The notes: generated by a model not told the origin, from the letters alone. Positions 15,785-24,250 are shown, counted from the stretch's first letter. The stretch is 64,000 bases of DNA from an uncultured Lachnospiraceae bacterium (GCA_947625775.1 CANQPM010000010.1:85222-149221); one strand, 5' to 3'. A program made the numbers and translations.

Positions 15785-18364
15785 TTATTTTGTAATGCTG
15801 ATGTTTGTAAACTTAGCCGTGCTCAGATTGTCTATGTCGTTGCCTACCTTATTCGCGTCTACCGCAAAGCCGATAAGCACCTCCTCAGACATAGGTATCT
15901 GCGCCGAACCGATGAGCGTCCACTTGTCATTAGCATTATTCTTTGCATAGCCCGTAAATACGTCGCCCTTGCGGACAAGCTTAAGCCATACACCGTTTGT
16001 CACGCTCTGTCCGTTCTCAGCCGTCCTGAAATAGAAATCCTCTACCAAAGGAATGCCCGCTTTAAGCGCGTCCGCCTTTGCGTCAATCTGCTCGCCAAGC
16101 TCGCTCAACTTGCCTGCGTCATTCACTTTAAGCTCTGCGCCCGTGTCGTCAAGCACCTTCACAGCGCCCCTGTTTGCAAGATATACCGCCCAAGTAGTAT
16201 CGTCCAAATCAGGATCGCCCTCGTTTATCTTTGTATTCTGCTTTACAAGTGACATGCCAAGCGCCGCTGTGTTGGCGTTTGCCGCGTTTGTATCCCTAAT
16301 CATCAGACCGCTGAACGCGTGGTTGTCAATCGCCGTGACGTCTGCAAGCTTTGCGACAATCGTGCCGTCACCCTTTAAGCCCTTATATACATAATGGAAA
16401 TTGTCTGTCGCCGCGTCCGCTGTGTCGCCTGTCACCGCGCCTTCAGATTTGCCAAGCTTGCCTGAACCCTTTACAGTGAGCACGCCATTTTCAAGAGAGG
16501 CTGTACCTGCCACTGCGGGGCTGCCTATATCCTCGCTTATGCAATCGCCCGTGCCAGCCGTGCTGTTTACATGAACCTGCGCCGCTGTCGCCTGTGTCGC
16601 TGTGCCATCGTTGTCATATGCCCTCGCTGAAATAAAGTATGTGCCGTCCGTAAGTCCCTTCAATGTGCATGAATAAGGCTCTGTGTCGTCCGTGCCTATA
16701 TATTCTGTGCCGTTGAAGAAATCTACTCTCAAAATGCTGCCGCCGTTGTTTGCCTTGGCGTATGCGCTTACTGTAAGCTCGCTGCCCTCTGGAATCTGCG
16801 TGTTGTTGTCAACCATAAGTATCACCGTAGGATTATCAGCCTTTTGGTTGAAGTCAACAAGGCTGTTGAAATAATTCTCTACATTTGAACGTCCGTTTGA
16901 TGCGATTGCCTTTGCATCGTCCTTGTTGCCTGCGTCAAGTCCTGCCGCCTTCTCATAATAATCAGGCATTCCGTCCATATCTGTATCGAAGCCGTCTTCC
17001 CTGCTTACTGTAGCCATAGTATAGCCGCCGACTTCTTTTTCAGTGTTGATAAAGCGTCCTAAATCGTATTTTACCTCGTCAACCACTCTCGCGTCCTGAG
17101 CGTCCCTCTTGGGATATGTCGCGCCTGCCTGCTCAAGCACCTTTGAATAGCTCTCCTCTGCTGACTCCATATCTTTTTCAAGCGGGAAGTCGCACAGCTT
17201 TGTCGTCATAAATGATGTGCCGCCTACGGTCGTGGTGTACTGCTTGTCCGCAATCGTCGTCCAGTCGGGAGCTGTATTTATAACGCCTGTGTTCTTGCCG
17301 TCTCCGCTGTTGTCCGCTGAAAGCGCTTCATTCTTAACGCTTCCGTCGTAAAGCACGTTGCCTGACACATAAAAGCCGCCTGTCTTCTTGCTCTCGCCCG
17401 CGTTTGCGATAACCTCTGAAATGTTCTCCCTAGAGCCTTTGCCATTAATCATATAGTTGTTTATGTAGTTGGTGTACTGCCAGCCGCCACCATGCACTAC
17501 ATTAAAGCCATAGTTGTAAATAACGTTGTTGCTTACCTGTGTCGTAGCTATGTACTGGTATGCGTCCTTTGCGCTCTCCTTCGTGGGATCGCCCATTGAG
17601 CCGCCGCCCATTCTCGGAGCGCGTGATGTAGTATTTGCGATAAGGTTGTACTGGAAAAGCACATTGTCGCCGCCCCAGATGCCGCCGTAGCCGTGGCGTC
17701 CCTTAGAGTGGCCTGACACTGTAAGACTCTCATAAACCACGCAATACTGCACCGTACCGTCCTGTCCGCGGTATGTCGAAAGCGTTTCGTCCGTATTCCA
17801 GCTGAATGAACAGTGGTCAATCATAAACAGCTTGTTGTCCCTGCCCCAAAGCGCGTCCATAGAGTCGCTGCCGTTGTTTACGTTTGCAGCGCCTGGGCGA
17901 AAGCGCATATAGCGGATAATTATGTTTTCAGAGTTGCTTATGTTTGTCTGATAGCCTGAAATGGTAATTCCGTCGCCTGGCGCTGTCTGCCCTGCTATTG
18001 TAAGGTTCTTGACCTTGCTTAAAGTAATGTCGCTCTTTAAGTCGATAACACCGCCGACATTAAACACGATAACGGCTCCGCCGTTCTTTGCCGCTACCTC
18101 CTCAATGCCGTAGCGCAGCGTGCCCTCGATTGGCGTGTCGCCTTTTGCGTAATCCTCCAATGAGGTTACGACATAGGTATCGTAGCCGCGTCCGCCTGTC
18201 GCGTACTTGCCGCCGCCCTCTGCGCCGTCAAATGCAAGCACTGGCTCTGCCGCATTGACTACGTAAGCCGACGGACCGACAAAACCGCTAAACATCAGCG
18301 TACCAGCCATTGCCATCGCGCCTGCTGCTGCAATCATTTTTTTTGCACTTTTACATATTCCCAT
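15785..18364 (-). CDS. Secreted multidomain pectate lyase, polysaccharide lyase family 1
   Basis: Cleaves polygalacturonan by beta-elimination outside the cell. Signal peptide about residues 1-38 (KKMIAAAG..., cleaved near VNA-AEP). The PL1 beta-helix follows (about 40-400), with GGRGYDTYVVTSLEDY, NLTIAGQTAPGDGITI, IDHCSFSWNTDE (Ca2+-binding Asp region) and the Arg in NTTSRAPRMG typical of this subgroup. Then come a linker with a dockerin-like DTDMDGMPDYYEKAAGLD stretch (about 460), a bacterial Ig-like domain (about 510-600) and a C-terminal laminin-G/concanavalin-like domain (about 640-859) that may bind carbohydrate. No sortase motif is seen. It sits between the histidine kinase and ABC ATPase genes of a sensing module, all on one strand, which is unusual for a lyase. 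Confidence 0.93.
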   Translation of the reverse strand: MGICKSAKKMIAAAGAMAMAGTLMFSGFVGPSAYVVNAAEPVLAFDGAEGGGKYATGGRGYDTYVVTSLEDYAKGDTPIEGTLRYGIEEVAAKNGGAVIVFNVGGVIDLKSDITLSKVKNLTIAGQTAPGDGITISGYQTNISNSENIIIRYMRFRPGAANVNNGSDSMDALWGRDNKLFMIDHCSFSWNTDETLSTYRGQDGTVQYCVVYESLTVSGHSKGRHGYGGIWGGDNVLFQYNLIANTTSRAPRMGGGSMGDPTKESAKDAYQYIATTQVSNNVIYNYGFNVVHGGGWQYTNYINNYMINGKGSRENISEVIANAGESKKTGGFYVSGNVLYDGSVKNEALSADNSGDGKNTGVINTAPDWTTIADKQYTTTVGGTSFMTTKLCDFPLEKDMESAEESYSKVLEQAGATYPKRDAQDARVVDEVKYDLGRFINTEKEVGGYTMATVSREDGFDTDMDGMPDYYEKAAGLDAGNKDDAKAIASNGRSNVENYFNSLVDFNQKADNPTVILMVDNNTQIPEGSELTVSAYAKANNGGSILRVDFFNGTEYIGTDDTEPYSCTLKGLTDGTYFISARAYDNDGTATQATAAQVHVNSTAGTGDCISEDIGSPAVAGTASLENGVLTVKGSGKLGKSEGAVTGDTADAATDNFHYVYKGLKGDGTIVAKLADVTAIDNHAFSGLMIRDTNAANANTAALGMSLVKQNTKINEGDPDLDDTTWAVYLANRGAVKVLDDTGAELKVNDAGKLSELGEQIDAKADALKAGIPLVEDFYFRTAENGQSVTNGVWLKLVRKGDVFTGYAKNNANDKWTLIGSAQIPMSEEVLIGFAVDANKVGNDIDNLSTAKFTNISITK

Positions 18365-18544
18365 AAGTTCCTTCTCCTTTCCCTTGTGAAATATGCCCGC
18401 TATGTTAATAAAGTTGTAATATTATCGTAACATATTTTGGGTGAATTGTATATTAGGAAATATAGAAATATTTGGCACTATTTTTTGTTCATTATTTTTA
18501 TACAGATTATATAGATTATTTTAATCTTTGAAATTTTTACTGTT

Positions 18545-19615
18545 TTATGAAGCTTCTCTGGGCAGATATACCTGAAATACCGTACCCGATGCCTGGTTTT
18601 TCAGCCTGTTCGCAGGGGATATCAGCTTTATGTAGCCGCCCTGCTGTGTGATTATCTGCCTTGCAAGGTATAAGCCTATGCCTACGCCTTCTTTTTTGCC
18701 TGAATTTCTGCCTCGGTAAAAGCGTGAAAATACTTGGGCGTGCTCGCCCTCCGCAATCCCGCTGCCTGTGTCGGCGATTTCTATGCAGCAGAACATTTCA
18801 TAGGACTTTGTGCGCAGGGCGACACTCCCGCTGTCTGTGTATTTTATGGCGTTGTCCACTATATTCCCAAGCGCTTCAAGTGTCCATTTTTCATCGAATA
18901 CGGCGGTTAATTTGGAAGATGTTTGTCCGCTGGAGGCAGGATTGGCGATGGCGTTATCTTCCGCACTGGCTTTTGTGCCTATGATATTATTGGCAGCTGC
19001 ATTTGTGTTAATGTCTGTACTGACACCTATATCTGCAGAGTCAAAATCAGCATTTTCTCTGCTGTAACACTGGCAAATGAAATTTAACCCTTTATTTGAG
19101 GCTATTGGTTTGTATTGCTGATATAATTTCTGCGCCAGCTTATTTACATCGCCAGTTTTGGGCGATACTGCCACTATGCCCGTTTCAAGCCGTGACAGCT
19201 TGACAAGCGCGCTTATCAGAAAGCTTAGCTTTTGCGCCTGTTCATTTATAACGTCTGCGCATTTTCGGCTTTCCGCGTCTAAATCGTATTCCATTAATAG
19301 CTCGCTGTTTAAGAGTATGTTTGATATGGGTGTCTTGGTCTGGTGGGAGATGTCTGATACCAGCGTTTTTATTTTGTTTCTTTCGTCTGCGACTTTTTGG
19401 CTTGAAGTCTGTGAGCTTGAAAGGTACTTTGCAAGCTTCATTTCCAGTGATGAAAAGCGTGTTTCGTCAAAGGTTTTCTCGTCGAAGGTGTTGTTGATTG
19501 CGCTGTCTAAAAGACGGTCAAGCGTGTCGTAGGTGTGCTTTTCGCGGATTTTTGACGTGATGAGCAGGACTGCGGAAAGCGCAAGTAAAATAAATGAAAT
19601 TACTGTTAAAAACAA
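18545..19615 (-). CDS. Sensor histidine kinase, small membrane type
   Basis: Membrane kinase of a two-component pair. One N-terminal helix (about residues 1-20) and no sizeable sensor domain, as in kinases that sense through a partner ABC transporter. The H-box is DISHQTKTPISNIL (about residue 90), N-box GNIVDNAIKYT, G1 DTGSGI and G2 GVGIGLYLARQI. Before the ATPase domain there is an extra stretch of about 45 residues rich in Ala/Asn/Ser/Asp (about 18912-19062) that such kinases do not usually have. The response regulator gene is upstream with a MITE-like element between them. The ABC ATPase and permease that normally follow directly come only after the pectate lyase gene. Confidence 0.95.
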   Translation of the reverse strand: MFLTVISFILLALSAVLLITSKIREKHTYDTLDRLLDSAINNTFDEKTFDETRFSSLEMKLAKYLSSSQTSSQKVADERNKIKTLVSDISHQTKTPISNILLNSELLMEYDLDAESRKCADVINEQAQKLSFLISALVKLSRLETGIVAVSPKTGDVNKLAQKLYQQYKPIASNKGLNFICQCYSRENADFDSADIGVSTDINTNAAANNIIGTKASAEDNAIANPASSGQTSSKLTAVFDEKWTLEALGNIVDNAIKYTDSGSVALRTKSYEMFCCIEIADTGSGIAEGEHAQVFSRFYRGRNSGKKEGVGIGLYLARQIITQQGGYIKLISPANRLKNQASGTVFQVYLPREAS

Positions 19616-19649
19616 GATTTGTTTCTCCTTTCGGTGTTTTGGTATGTCT

Positions 19650-19790
19650 TAGGTAATTATGAAACGTGTTCTAAACCGTCCGAATTTAAGCAAAATATAC
19701 AAAAACGCGACTAGATGCTTTGCAATACGTCGCTTATTTTGTGTATTTCGCCTAAATTCTACGTTATTGAAAAAACTTTGAAAATGCTTA
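19650..19790. repeat. MITE-like palindromic element, copy 2
   Basis: 141 bp in the gap between the regulator and kinase genes. The left end TAGGTAATTATGAAACGTG...CCGTCCGAATTTAAGC and the right end GCCTAAATTCTACGTT...AAATGCTTA match copies 1 and 3. The centre is a short CGCGAC / GTCGC-type stem. It interrupts what should be a compact operon. Confidence 0.75.
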
Positions 19791-19802
19791 TTCAGTATGT
19801 TT

Positions 19803-19949
19803 TAGTAATTGATAAACTTCTCTTCACTACATACGTATATAAAATGAGCAATGTCTGGCACACAAGTCGTTGTGTTGATATTTAGTAGCGTTTTTTTGTA
19901 TTTTTGCTAAGTTCAGATTTATTAAACAGACTTTCCAAATACTTATTCA
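19803..19949. repeat. Degenerate fourth copy of the MITE-like element
   Basis: Directly after copy 2 the pattern repeats weakly: the left end TAGTAATTGATAAAC, and the right end GCTAAGTTCAGATTTATTAAA...AAATACTTATTCA resembles the copy 2 right end GCCTAAATTCTACGTTATTGAAA...AAATGCTTATTCA. It abuts the stop codon of the response regulator. It is probably an older insertion or a tandem duplication. With copy 2 it fills the 340-bp gap. Confidence 0.45.
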
Positions 19950-19955
19950 ATGCGT

Positions 19956-20618
19956 TTACATTTTCCAGCTATACCCCACGCCATATACTGTTTTTATATA
20001 ATCCTGCGCTGACAGTTTATCCCTCAATCGCTTTATTGATACTGACAGCGCGTTTTCGTCAACATATTCAGCGCCGTCTGTCCATATATGGTCTATCAGA
20101 AACTCTCGGCTTAATGTATTGCCCCTGTTTTCGACTAAATACCGTAAAAGCTTCTGCTCCGTTTTGCTTAGTTCTATCTGTGCGCCTTCGCAGAGATATT
20201 CCATATTGGCAAAATCAAAGCTGTAGCCGTCTATCTCTATTTTCGTGCGTGAATGCTTGTCCTTCCTAAGCTGCGTATTCACGCGCGCCCTAAGCACCGC
20301 AAGGCTGAATGGCTTAGTGATATAATCATCAGCGCCCGCCTCCAAGCCTGCCACTATGTCTGTTTCCATATCGTTTGCCGTAAGTATTATGATAGGAGTG
20401 TCATATTTTTGTTTTATCTCCGACAGAAAATCAAAGCCGTTTCCGTCTGGCAAATTTATATCAAGCACAGCAAGCGCATATTCGCGGTTCGATAGCTTCT
20501 GTCGCGCTTCGCTAATAAGCCTGCAGCTTTCAGCATTGATATTATCGCCTGCAAGCGCCCTGCATAAACCGCTGGCGAGAGTGCTGTCGTCTTCTATTAT
20601 TAAGATATTTTTCTGCAT
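19956..20618 (-). CDS. OmpR/PhoB-family response regulator
   Basis: DNA-binding partner of the adjacent kinase. Receiver domain residues 1-115: acidic pair in LIIEDD, phospho-acceptor Asp in VLDINLPDG (about residue 51), Thr in ILTAND and Lys in YITKPF. The C-terminal winged helix (about 125-220) ends YIKTVYGVGYSWKM, the usual form. The start is set at MQKNILIIEDD (20618), preceded by GGGG; the 24 Lys-rich residues upstream are outside the family. It is the first gene of the sensing locus read leftward. Confidence 0.95.
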   Translation of the reverse strand: MQKNILIIEDDSTLASGLCRALAGDNINAESCRLISEARQKLSNREYALAVLDINLPDGNGFDFLSEIKQKYDTPIIILTANDMETDIVAGLEAGADDYITKPFSLAVLRARVNTQLRKDKHSRTKIEIDGYSFDFANMEYLCEGAQIELSKTEQKLLRYLVENRGNTLSREFLIDHIWTDGAEYVDENALSVSIKRLRDKLSAQDYIKTVYGVGYSWKM

Positions 20619-20829
20619 TGTTTGCCCCGTTTCTTTGTTGAGTTTTTGTGGTTGTTTTTTAGCTTTTGCATATTTTTTAGTATATACCATCAGTTGAAAA
20701 TTGCAATATGTTAAAATGCTCGTATGGCAAATGGCTGTTTTGTTCTGTGTATTTGGATTAGCTAAAAAAATCTGTTATCTTCAACAAACGCATAGAAATC
20801 CGGTTTTGTTCGGTGTATTCGGATTAGCT

Positions 20830-20883
20830 AAAAAAATAGAGCATATGGATTTGCTGCCTATTTTGGCTGTTCTATATGCTCTA
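20830..20883 (-). terminator. Rho-independent terminator of the Rpn gene at 20923, with a direct repeat nearby
   Basis: On the minus strand AGAGCATAT pairs with ATATGCTCT across a 27-nt loop, followed by ATTTTTTT. The surrounding 304-bp gap also holds a direct repeat of about 35 bp (20737-20771 and 20803-20837, sharing GGATTAGCTAAAAAAAT). The second copy ends at the hairpin and supplies its T-run. Nothing else is visible in this gap. Confidence 0.75.
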
Positions 20884-20922
20884 ATTGCTGTTGTTGTATT
20901 AAGTTTTTATTGATAGGATTTT

Positions 20923-21756
20923 TTAGGCTGTCTGTATTGCCTGACTTTCCAATTCTTTTAATTCCTCAATAGATAGCTCTGTAGCCTCTGCTATTTCATC
21001 CAAAGACATTTTGCCAATTTTTATTAAACGAATTGCTGTCTTTTTTGCCTTGTTCTGCTCTGCCTCCCGCATCATATCCTCCATTATCTTGGACATAGAC
21101 CTCACTCCTTTCTCGTCCTGTTTAAAATATCTTGCTCTTTTGGCAAGCGCATCATAATTCATATCATCTGGATTGGTACATGAAAAGTCGTGCATCAGCT
21201 TGCCGATTTCATCATCACCGCGATATTGCCCGTTTACGTATATAATATGCGAACCGTCGCCGAATATTACTTTTTCATTTCCGATTGCGACATATCTCTC
21301 TATCGCATAAATCGGCTGTCCGCCTTTCATTACATCATTTTCTGTGATAAAAATTACATAATTATCGGGAATATTTTCGGTAGCTTCTCCTGGCTTTAAT
21401 ATATGCGCGTCAAGCAGACTACTGTTGTGTCTTGCCCTCTTTGCGTCCGCTCCTTTGTCATTGCGCTGAATTTCTATGTTCATCTCTGTGCTGTCTGTGT
21501 CAATGGCGTGTATGTCCAATATTGCCGAACGCCCCTGCAGGTTTTTCAATACTTCCTGTACACGGATTGATTTGATTTTTATGCTCCTCCCTAAGACAAT
21601 CCTAAGTATCAGCTCTACTGCTTCAAAATTGTCTTCAAGACAGACTGTAAAAAATTCATCGTCCATATACCGCAAGGACTTCAGCCTTTCTAAATTCGCT
21701 GGATTTACTTGATTTTGGTTTGTCTGTTTATGCTGTAACTGCTTTGATGTGTTCAA
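20923..21756 (-). CDS. Rpn-family PD-(D/E)XK nuclease / transposase-like protein (copy A)
   Basis: This family was annotated as transposase; E. coli Rpn proteins are DNA endonucleases that promote RecA-independent recombination. Order: a recognition start (LRYMDDEFFTVCLEDNFEAVELILRIVL), the nuclease core (RSAILDIHAID....MNIEIQ, giving the D...ExQ motif), a middle domain (YVIFITENDVMKGG), then a C-terminal helix-turn-helix-like tail (KMSLDEIAEATELSIEELKELE). No inverted repeats of an insertion sequence flank it. The start is placed at TTG 21756, 6 nt after AAGGAAGGAG; an upstream GTG (21777) overlaps that site. It is monocistronic with its own promoter and terminator. A paralogue-like gene lies at 23010. 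Confidence 0.85.
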   Translation of the reverse strand: MNTSKQLQHKQTNQNQVNPANLERLKSLRYMDDEFFTVCLEDNFEAVELILRIVLGRSIKIKSIRVQEVLKNLQGRSAILDIHAIDTDSTEMNIEIQRNDKGADAKRARHNSSLLDAHILKPGEATENIPDNYVIFITENDVMKGGQPIYAIERYVAIGNEKVIFGDGSHIIYVNGQYRGDDEIGKLMHDFSCTNPDDMNYDALAKRARYFKQDEKGVRSMSKIMEDMMREAEQNKAKKTAIRLIKIGKMSLDEIAEATELSIEELKELESQAIQTA

Positions 21757-21884
21757 AAAATTCTCCTTCCTTGGCACTAATTATACCACTTTCCTGTGCC
21801 TTTTGAAAACTGGATATTTTAAAAAATATTATTTCAATTTAATTCCCATTGTCTTAATTTTGTTCCATTCAAAAGACTTGTTTG

Positions 21885-21914
21885 ATAATAGCACACCTTG
21901 ACGCAAAAAGTAAA
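21885..21914 (-). promoter_or_regulatory. Promoter of Rpn copy A inside a repeated leader
   Basis: On the minus strand: TTTACT (21914-21909), 18-bp spacer, TATTAT (21890-21885). The -35 lies in a block of about 50 bp (21907-21957: TACAGTTTATAAA...TTTACATTTGAGTTTAC) that recurs at 24148-24200 before the second Rpn gene. A second TATAAT lies only about 25 bp before the TTG start. Downstream hairpin excluded, nothing else is seen in the 354-bp gap. Confidence 0.6.
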
Positions 21915-22007
21915 CTCAAATGTAAAAAATAGAACAATAAAAATTTTATAAACTGTAGCAATTATTTGTCTTTTGCGAAAATCATTTTTGCAAAAGAGGG
22001 CAAAAAC

Positions 22008-22044
22008 AGGCTGTCACACTGATGATTAATTAGCGTGGCAGCCT
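22008..22044 (-). terminator. Terminator-like hairpin after the 22111 gene
   Basis: AGGCTGTCACACT pairs with AGCGTGGCAGCCT (one mismatch), 11-nt loop, followed on the minus strand by GTTTTTGCC. It is similar in sequence to the hairpin at 24251-24284. Confidence 0.8.
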
Positions 22045-22110
22045 ATTTAGGAATTGCATAAGTAGTTTTGAATTTCATAAAAAACTTTTTATGCCTGTTT
22101 TTAATATGTG

Positions 22111-22821
22111 CTATACTAAAATGTCTATCCTTTTATACTTTACAGCTTGCTCTGATAACATTTCTGCAGTGTCGGCAGGAATTTCCGAAATAATTATGCT
22201 GTCTGCAACCTCAACGCTTTCCTCTGCTACGCTGTCAAGAGTTTCCTGCGGGGTGTCTGTGATTTCCTCTATAGTTTGGCTCGTTTCTTCTGGCAATTCC
22301 GTCATCTGCTCTTGCATTTCTTCTGTCATTTCTGTCATCTGTTCTTGCATTTCTTCTGTCAGCTCTGTCATCTGTTCCTGCATTTCCTCTATGCTCTCCG
22401 TCATCTCGCCTTTGAACTCGTCTGTGCCAAGCGCCTCCTCGGCAATATCCTCGCGCCTTTCCTCGGCGGTCTTGGGTTCCAGCTTTTCTGCTTCCTCGGC
22501 AATCTTTTCGCCGATTTCCTTTGCCTCGTCCATTACGTGCCACATCTGCTCTTGATTGTACTGCTTTTTGACAGCGGCAATCTGGTCTTCGTATGTGCGG
22601 AATTTATCCAGTTTTTGAGCAATTTCCTCTAATGTGCTGCACTCTATATTTTTAAGGCTCTCTTTCTGGTTTTCCCAAAATGCAATCTGACTTTGGGCTT
22701 TTTGCTGTCGCTCTGCCTTGTCCTGTGCGCTTTTAAGCCCTGTCCGCTGCATCATCGGCAGACCGCCTGCAAATATGGAATTGGAATTTTTTGATGCTGT
22801 ATTAAATATTGTAAAATTCAT
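22111..22821 (-). CDS. Coiled-coil protein of unknown function with 11-residue tandem repeats
   Basis: 236 residues, no signal peptide or membrane segment. The N-terminus (FAGGLPMMQRTGLKSAQDK, then AFWENQKESLKNIECSTLEE, YEDQIAAVKKQYNQEQMWHV) looks like a conserved Lachnospiraceae family that I recognise only as hypothetical. The middle is acidic (about 95-130). About residues 139-180 hold four near-repeats of MTELTEEMQEQ in register, predicted coiled coil. The tail is acidic. The ATG follows AAAGGGG. Its upstream DNA matches that of the gene at 25457. It is followed by a hairpin and an Rpn gene. Function unknown; an oligomeric or filament-associated protein would fit. Confidence 0.75.
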   Translation of the reverse strand: MNFTIFNTASKNSNSIFAGGLPMMQRTGLKSAQDKAERQQKAQSQIAFWENQKESLKNIECSTLEEIAQKLDKFRTYEDQIAAVKKQYNQEQMWHVMDEAKEIGEKIAEEAEKLEPKTAEERREDIAEEALGTDEFKGEMTESIEEMQEQMTELTEEMQEQMTEMTEEMQEQMTELPEETSQTIEEITDTPQETLDSVAEESVEVADSIIISEIPADTAEMLSEQAVKYKRIDILV

Positions 22822-22880
22822 ATATCCGCCCCTTTCTATTTTCTATAATAAATGCTTTAAGTTGCGTTGAAATCTTTTAT

Positions 22881-22962
22881 ATACTTTATCGTACAAATTC
22901 TGTAAAAATAAAGATAAATGTCGTGAAACGACCTTTTTTTGTTGTGAATGGTATTTAAAAAG
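22881..22962 (-). promoter_or_regulatory. Conserved upstream block with CGATA-type -10, shared with 26302-26384
   Basis: On the minus strand both regions read GGCTTTTTAAA, then a GTTCACA or ATTCACA box, CGTTTCAC, ACATTTAT.TTTATTTT and finally TACGATA(A/G)A.TATATA about 60-70 nt before the start codon. The CGATA core resembles the -10 of sigma-28 (FliA/SigD) promoters, but the expected TAAA -35 is replaced by TTTA at 15 nt. An alternative sigma factor is inferred, not shown. Confidence 0.45.
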
Positions 22963-22986
22963 CCGACGCTGAGATTGCGACGGCTT
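22958..22986 (-). terminator. Terminator of the Rpn gene at 23010
   Basis: AAGCCG-A-CGC pairs with GCG-A-CGGCTT with a 7-nt loop and runs into CTTTTTAAA on the minus strand. It lies 23 bp after the stop. Confidence 0.7.
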
Positions 22987-23009
22987 CCATAAACTTGTAC
23001 ATAGATGAT

Positions 23010-23951
23010 TTAAACTGTCTGCCTGCCGAATTTGTCCAGATATTCCTGCGCCTTTTGAAGCGATGCTCCAAGCTGTGTCTGAAGCTGTTTTATGATTTCA
23101 CTGTCCGACAGATTTAGGTCATAGCCCATTTTAATAATCCCCTTAACTCCATACTCAATACCTTGTTCTAATCCCCTGTCATATATGCTCTGCCCCATGC
23201 CGCTCATCTTATCAACCTCCTCCCGTATTTGAGGGTTTCTATCCATATCTATATATTTTTGAATATTCTCCTTATCGGAAGAAAATACAGCATTTAAGTA
23301 TTTGAATATGTCGCAATCGGGCGTTTTGTTTCCACGCCTGATTATCACCACTTCCATCAAGTCATAGTCTTCTACAGGCTCATCTGCGTTTCCTATTAAG
23401 TCTTCCTTTACAAAATGATACCTTGTCACTGTGTTTTGCAGCTTTTCAGGTATGTTTTCATTGCAAACCCATATGCTGTAAGCTTTTTCCAGCCGATTAT
23501 AGTCTGTCGTCTCCGTAAGTATGCCAAGCTGCGACGAGATTTCCCTTGCTACATAGTATGTACCGCGTTTCGTTATCGGGTATTTTACATTATAATCGTT
23601 ATGCACTTCAAAATTTATGTGCAGCATTATGCAAATCATCTCATTTGAAAGTCTCGGATTTTTTACCTTAAAGCGGCAGTCATAGTAAATCGTCTTGTCC
23701 GTTGGCGAAGTCATCTCTGTGCCTGCGTCTTTTATACGCATCGGCAGGTCGCTCACTGTGTCTGACAGGCTTATCGAGTCCGCGTCTATCAAAGCAATTA
23801 TCTCATCATTCGTACAGTCCTTAAATTCGGCGACTACCTCCTTTAGTATCGGCGCGATTGCTTCGCGATATCTGAAAAATGCCTTGCACATCGCGTCGTA
23901 CTTCTGCCTGCCGTCCATTATATCTATAAGCTGTATTATTTCATCGTTCAT
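23010..23951 (-). CDS. Rpn-like PD-(D/E)XK nuclease family protein (copy B)
   Basis: Remote relative of copy A. The N-terminal helical part (residues 1-70) precedes a nuclease-like core with YYDCRFKVKNP...ICIMLHINFEVHNDY, which fits the D...(E/Q)x(E/K) pattern with INFE replacing IEIQ, then YYVAREISSQLG. The C-terminus has GLEQGIEYGVKGIIKMGYDLNLSDSEIIKQLQ, a typical tail. 313 residues. The ATG at 23951 has a weak, distant AGAAAGG, so another start is possible. It has its own promoter (24129-24157) and terminator. Active-site integrity is less clear than in copy A. Function is inferred from family only. Confidence 0.7.
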   Translation of the reverse strand: MNDEIIQLIDIMDGRQKYDAMCKAFFRYREAIAPILKEVVAEFKDCTNDEIIALIDADSISLSDTVSDLPMRIKDAGTEMTSPTDKTIYYDCRFKVKNPRLSNEMICIMLHINFEVHNDYNVKYPITKRGTYYVAREISSQLGILTETTDYNRLEKAYSIWVCNENIPEKLQNTVTRYHFVKEDLIGNADEPVEDYDLMEVVIIRRGNKTPDCDIFKYLNAVFSSDKENIQKYIDMDRNPQIREEVDKMSGMGQSIYDRGLEQGIEYGVKGIIKMGYDLNLSDSEIIKQLQTQLGASLQKAQEYLDKFGRQTV

Positions 23952-24128
23952 CAGTTAAATTATGCCTTTCTGTAATTTTAATATATCATCTATGCGTGGG
24001 GATTTCAAGATTATAAGATTAACCATTTGGCTTTAATTCTATGCTTTTGAAATTCAAGATGAATATGATTTGTTAGAAAATTTTATAAAATATGTCATTC
24101 GCACTTAATATTACATAAATACTGCATT

Positions 24129-24157
24129 AGAATAACATATGCAAAAGAAAATGTAAA
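24129..24157 (-). promoter_or_regulatory. Promoter of Rpn copy B inside the repeated leader
   Basis: On the minus strand: TTTACA (24157-24152), 17-bp spacer, TATTCT (24134-24129). The surrounding block 24148-24200 matches 21907-21957 upstream of copy A (shared TTTACATTTGAGTTTAC and ACAGTTTATAAA). The 369-bp gap otherwise holds an AT-rich leader of about 170 nt with no clear structure. Confidence 0.6.
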
Positions 24158-24250
24158 CTCAAATGTAAAAAAACGAACTGTAAAATTTTTATAAACTGTA
24201 ATGCTTATTTATTTTATATGGAAACATTTTTCGCAGCAAACAAATAAATG

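Noticed and set aside
20701..20913. Plus-strand 70-residue frame with an internal repeat (LF.VFGLAKKI)
   Set aside because: It has only a TTG start without a Shine-Dalgarno and lies over the direct repeat and the terminator hairpin of the Rpn gene on the other strand; the repeat is better explained as DNA duplication.
20923..23951. Interpretation of the Rpn-like genes as insertion sequences
   Set aside because: Although the family is often named transposase, no terminal inverted repeats or target duplications bound the genes, and each has a normal promoter and terminator.
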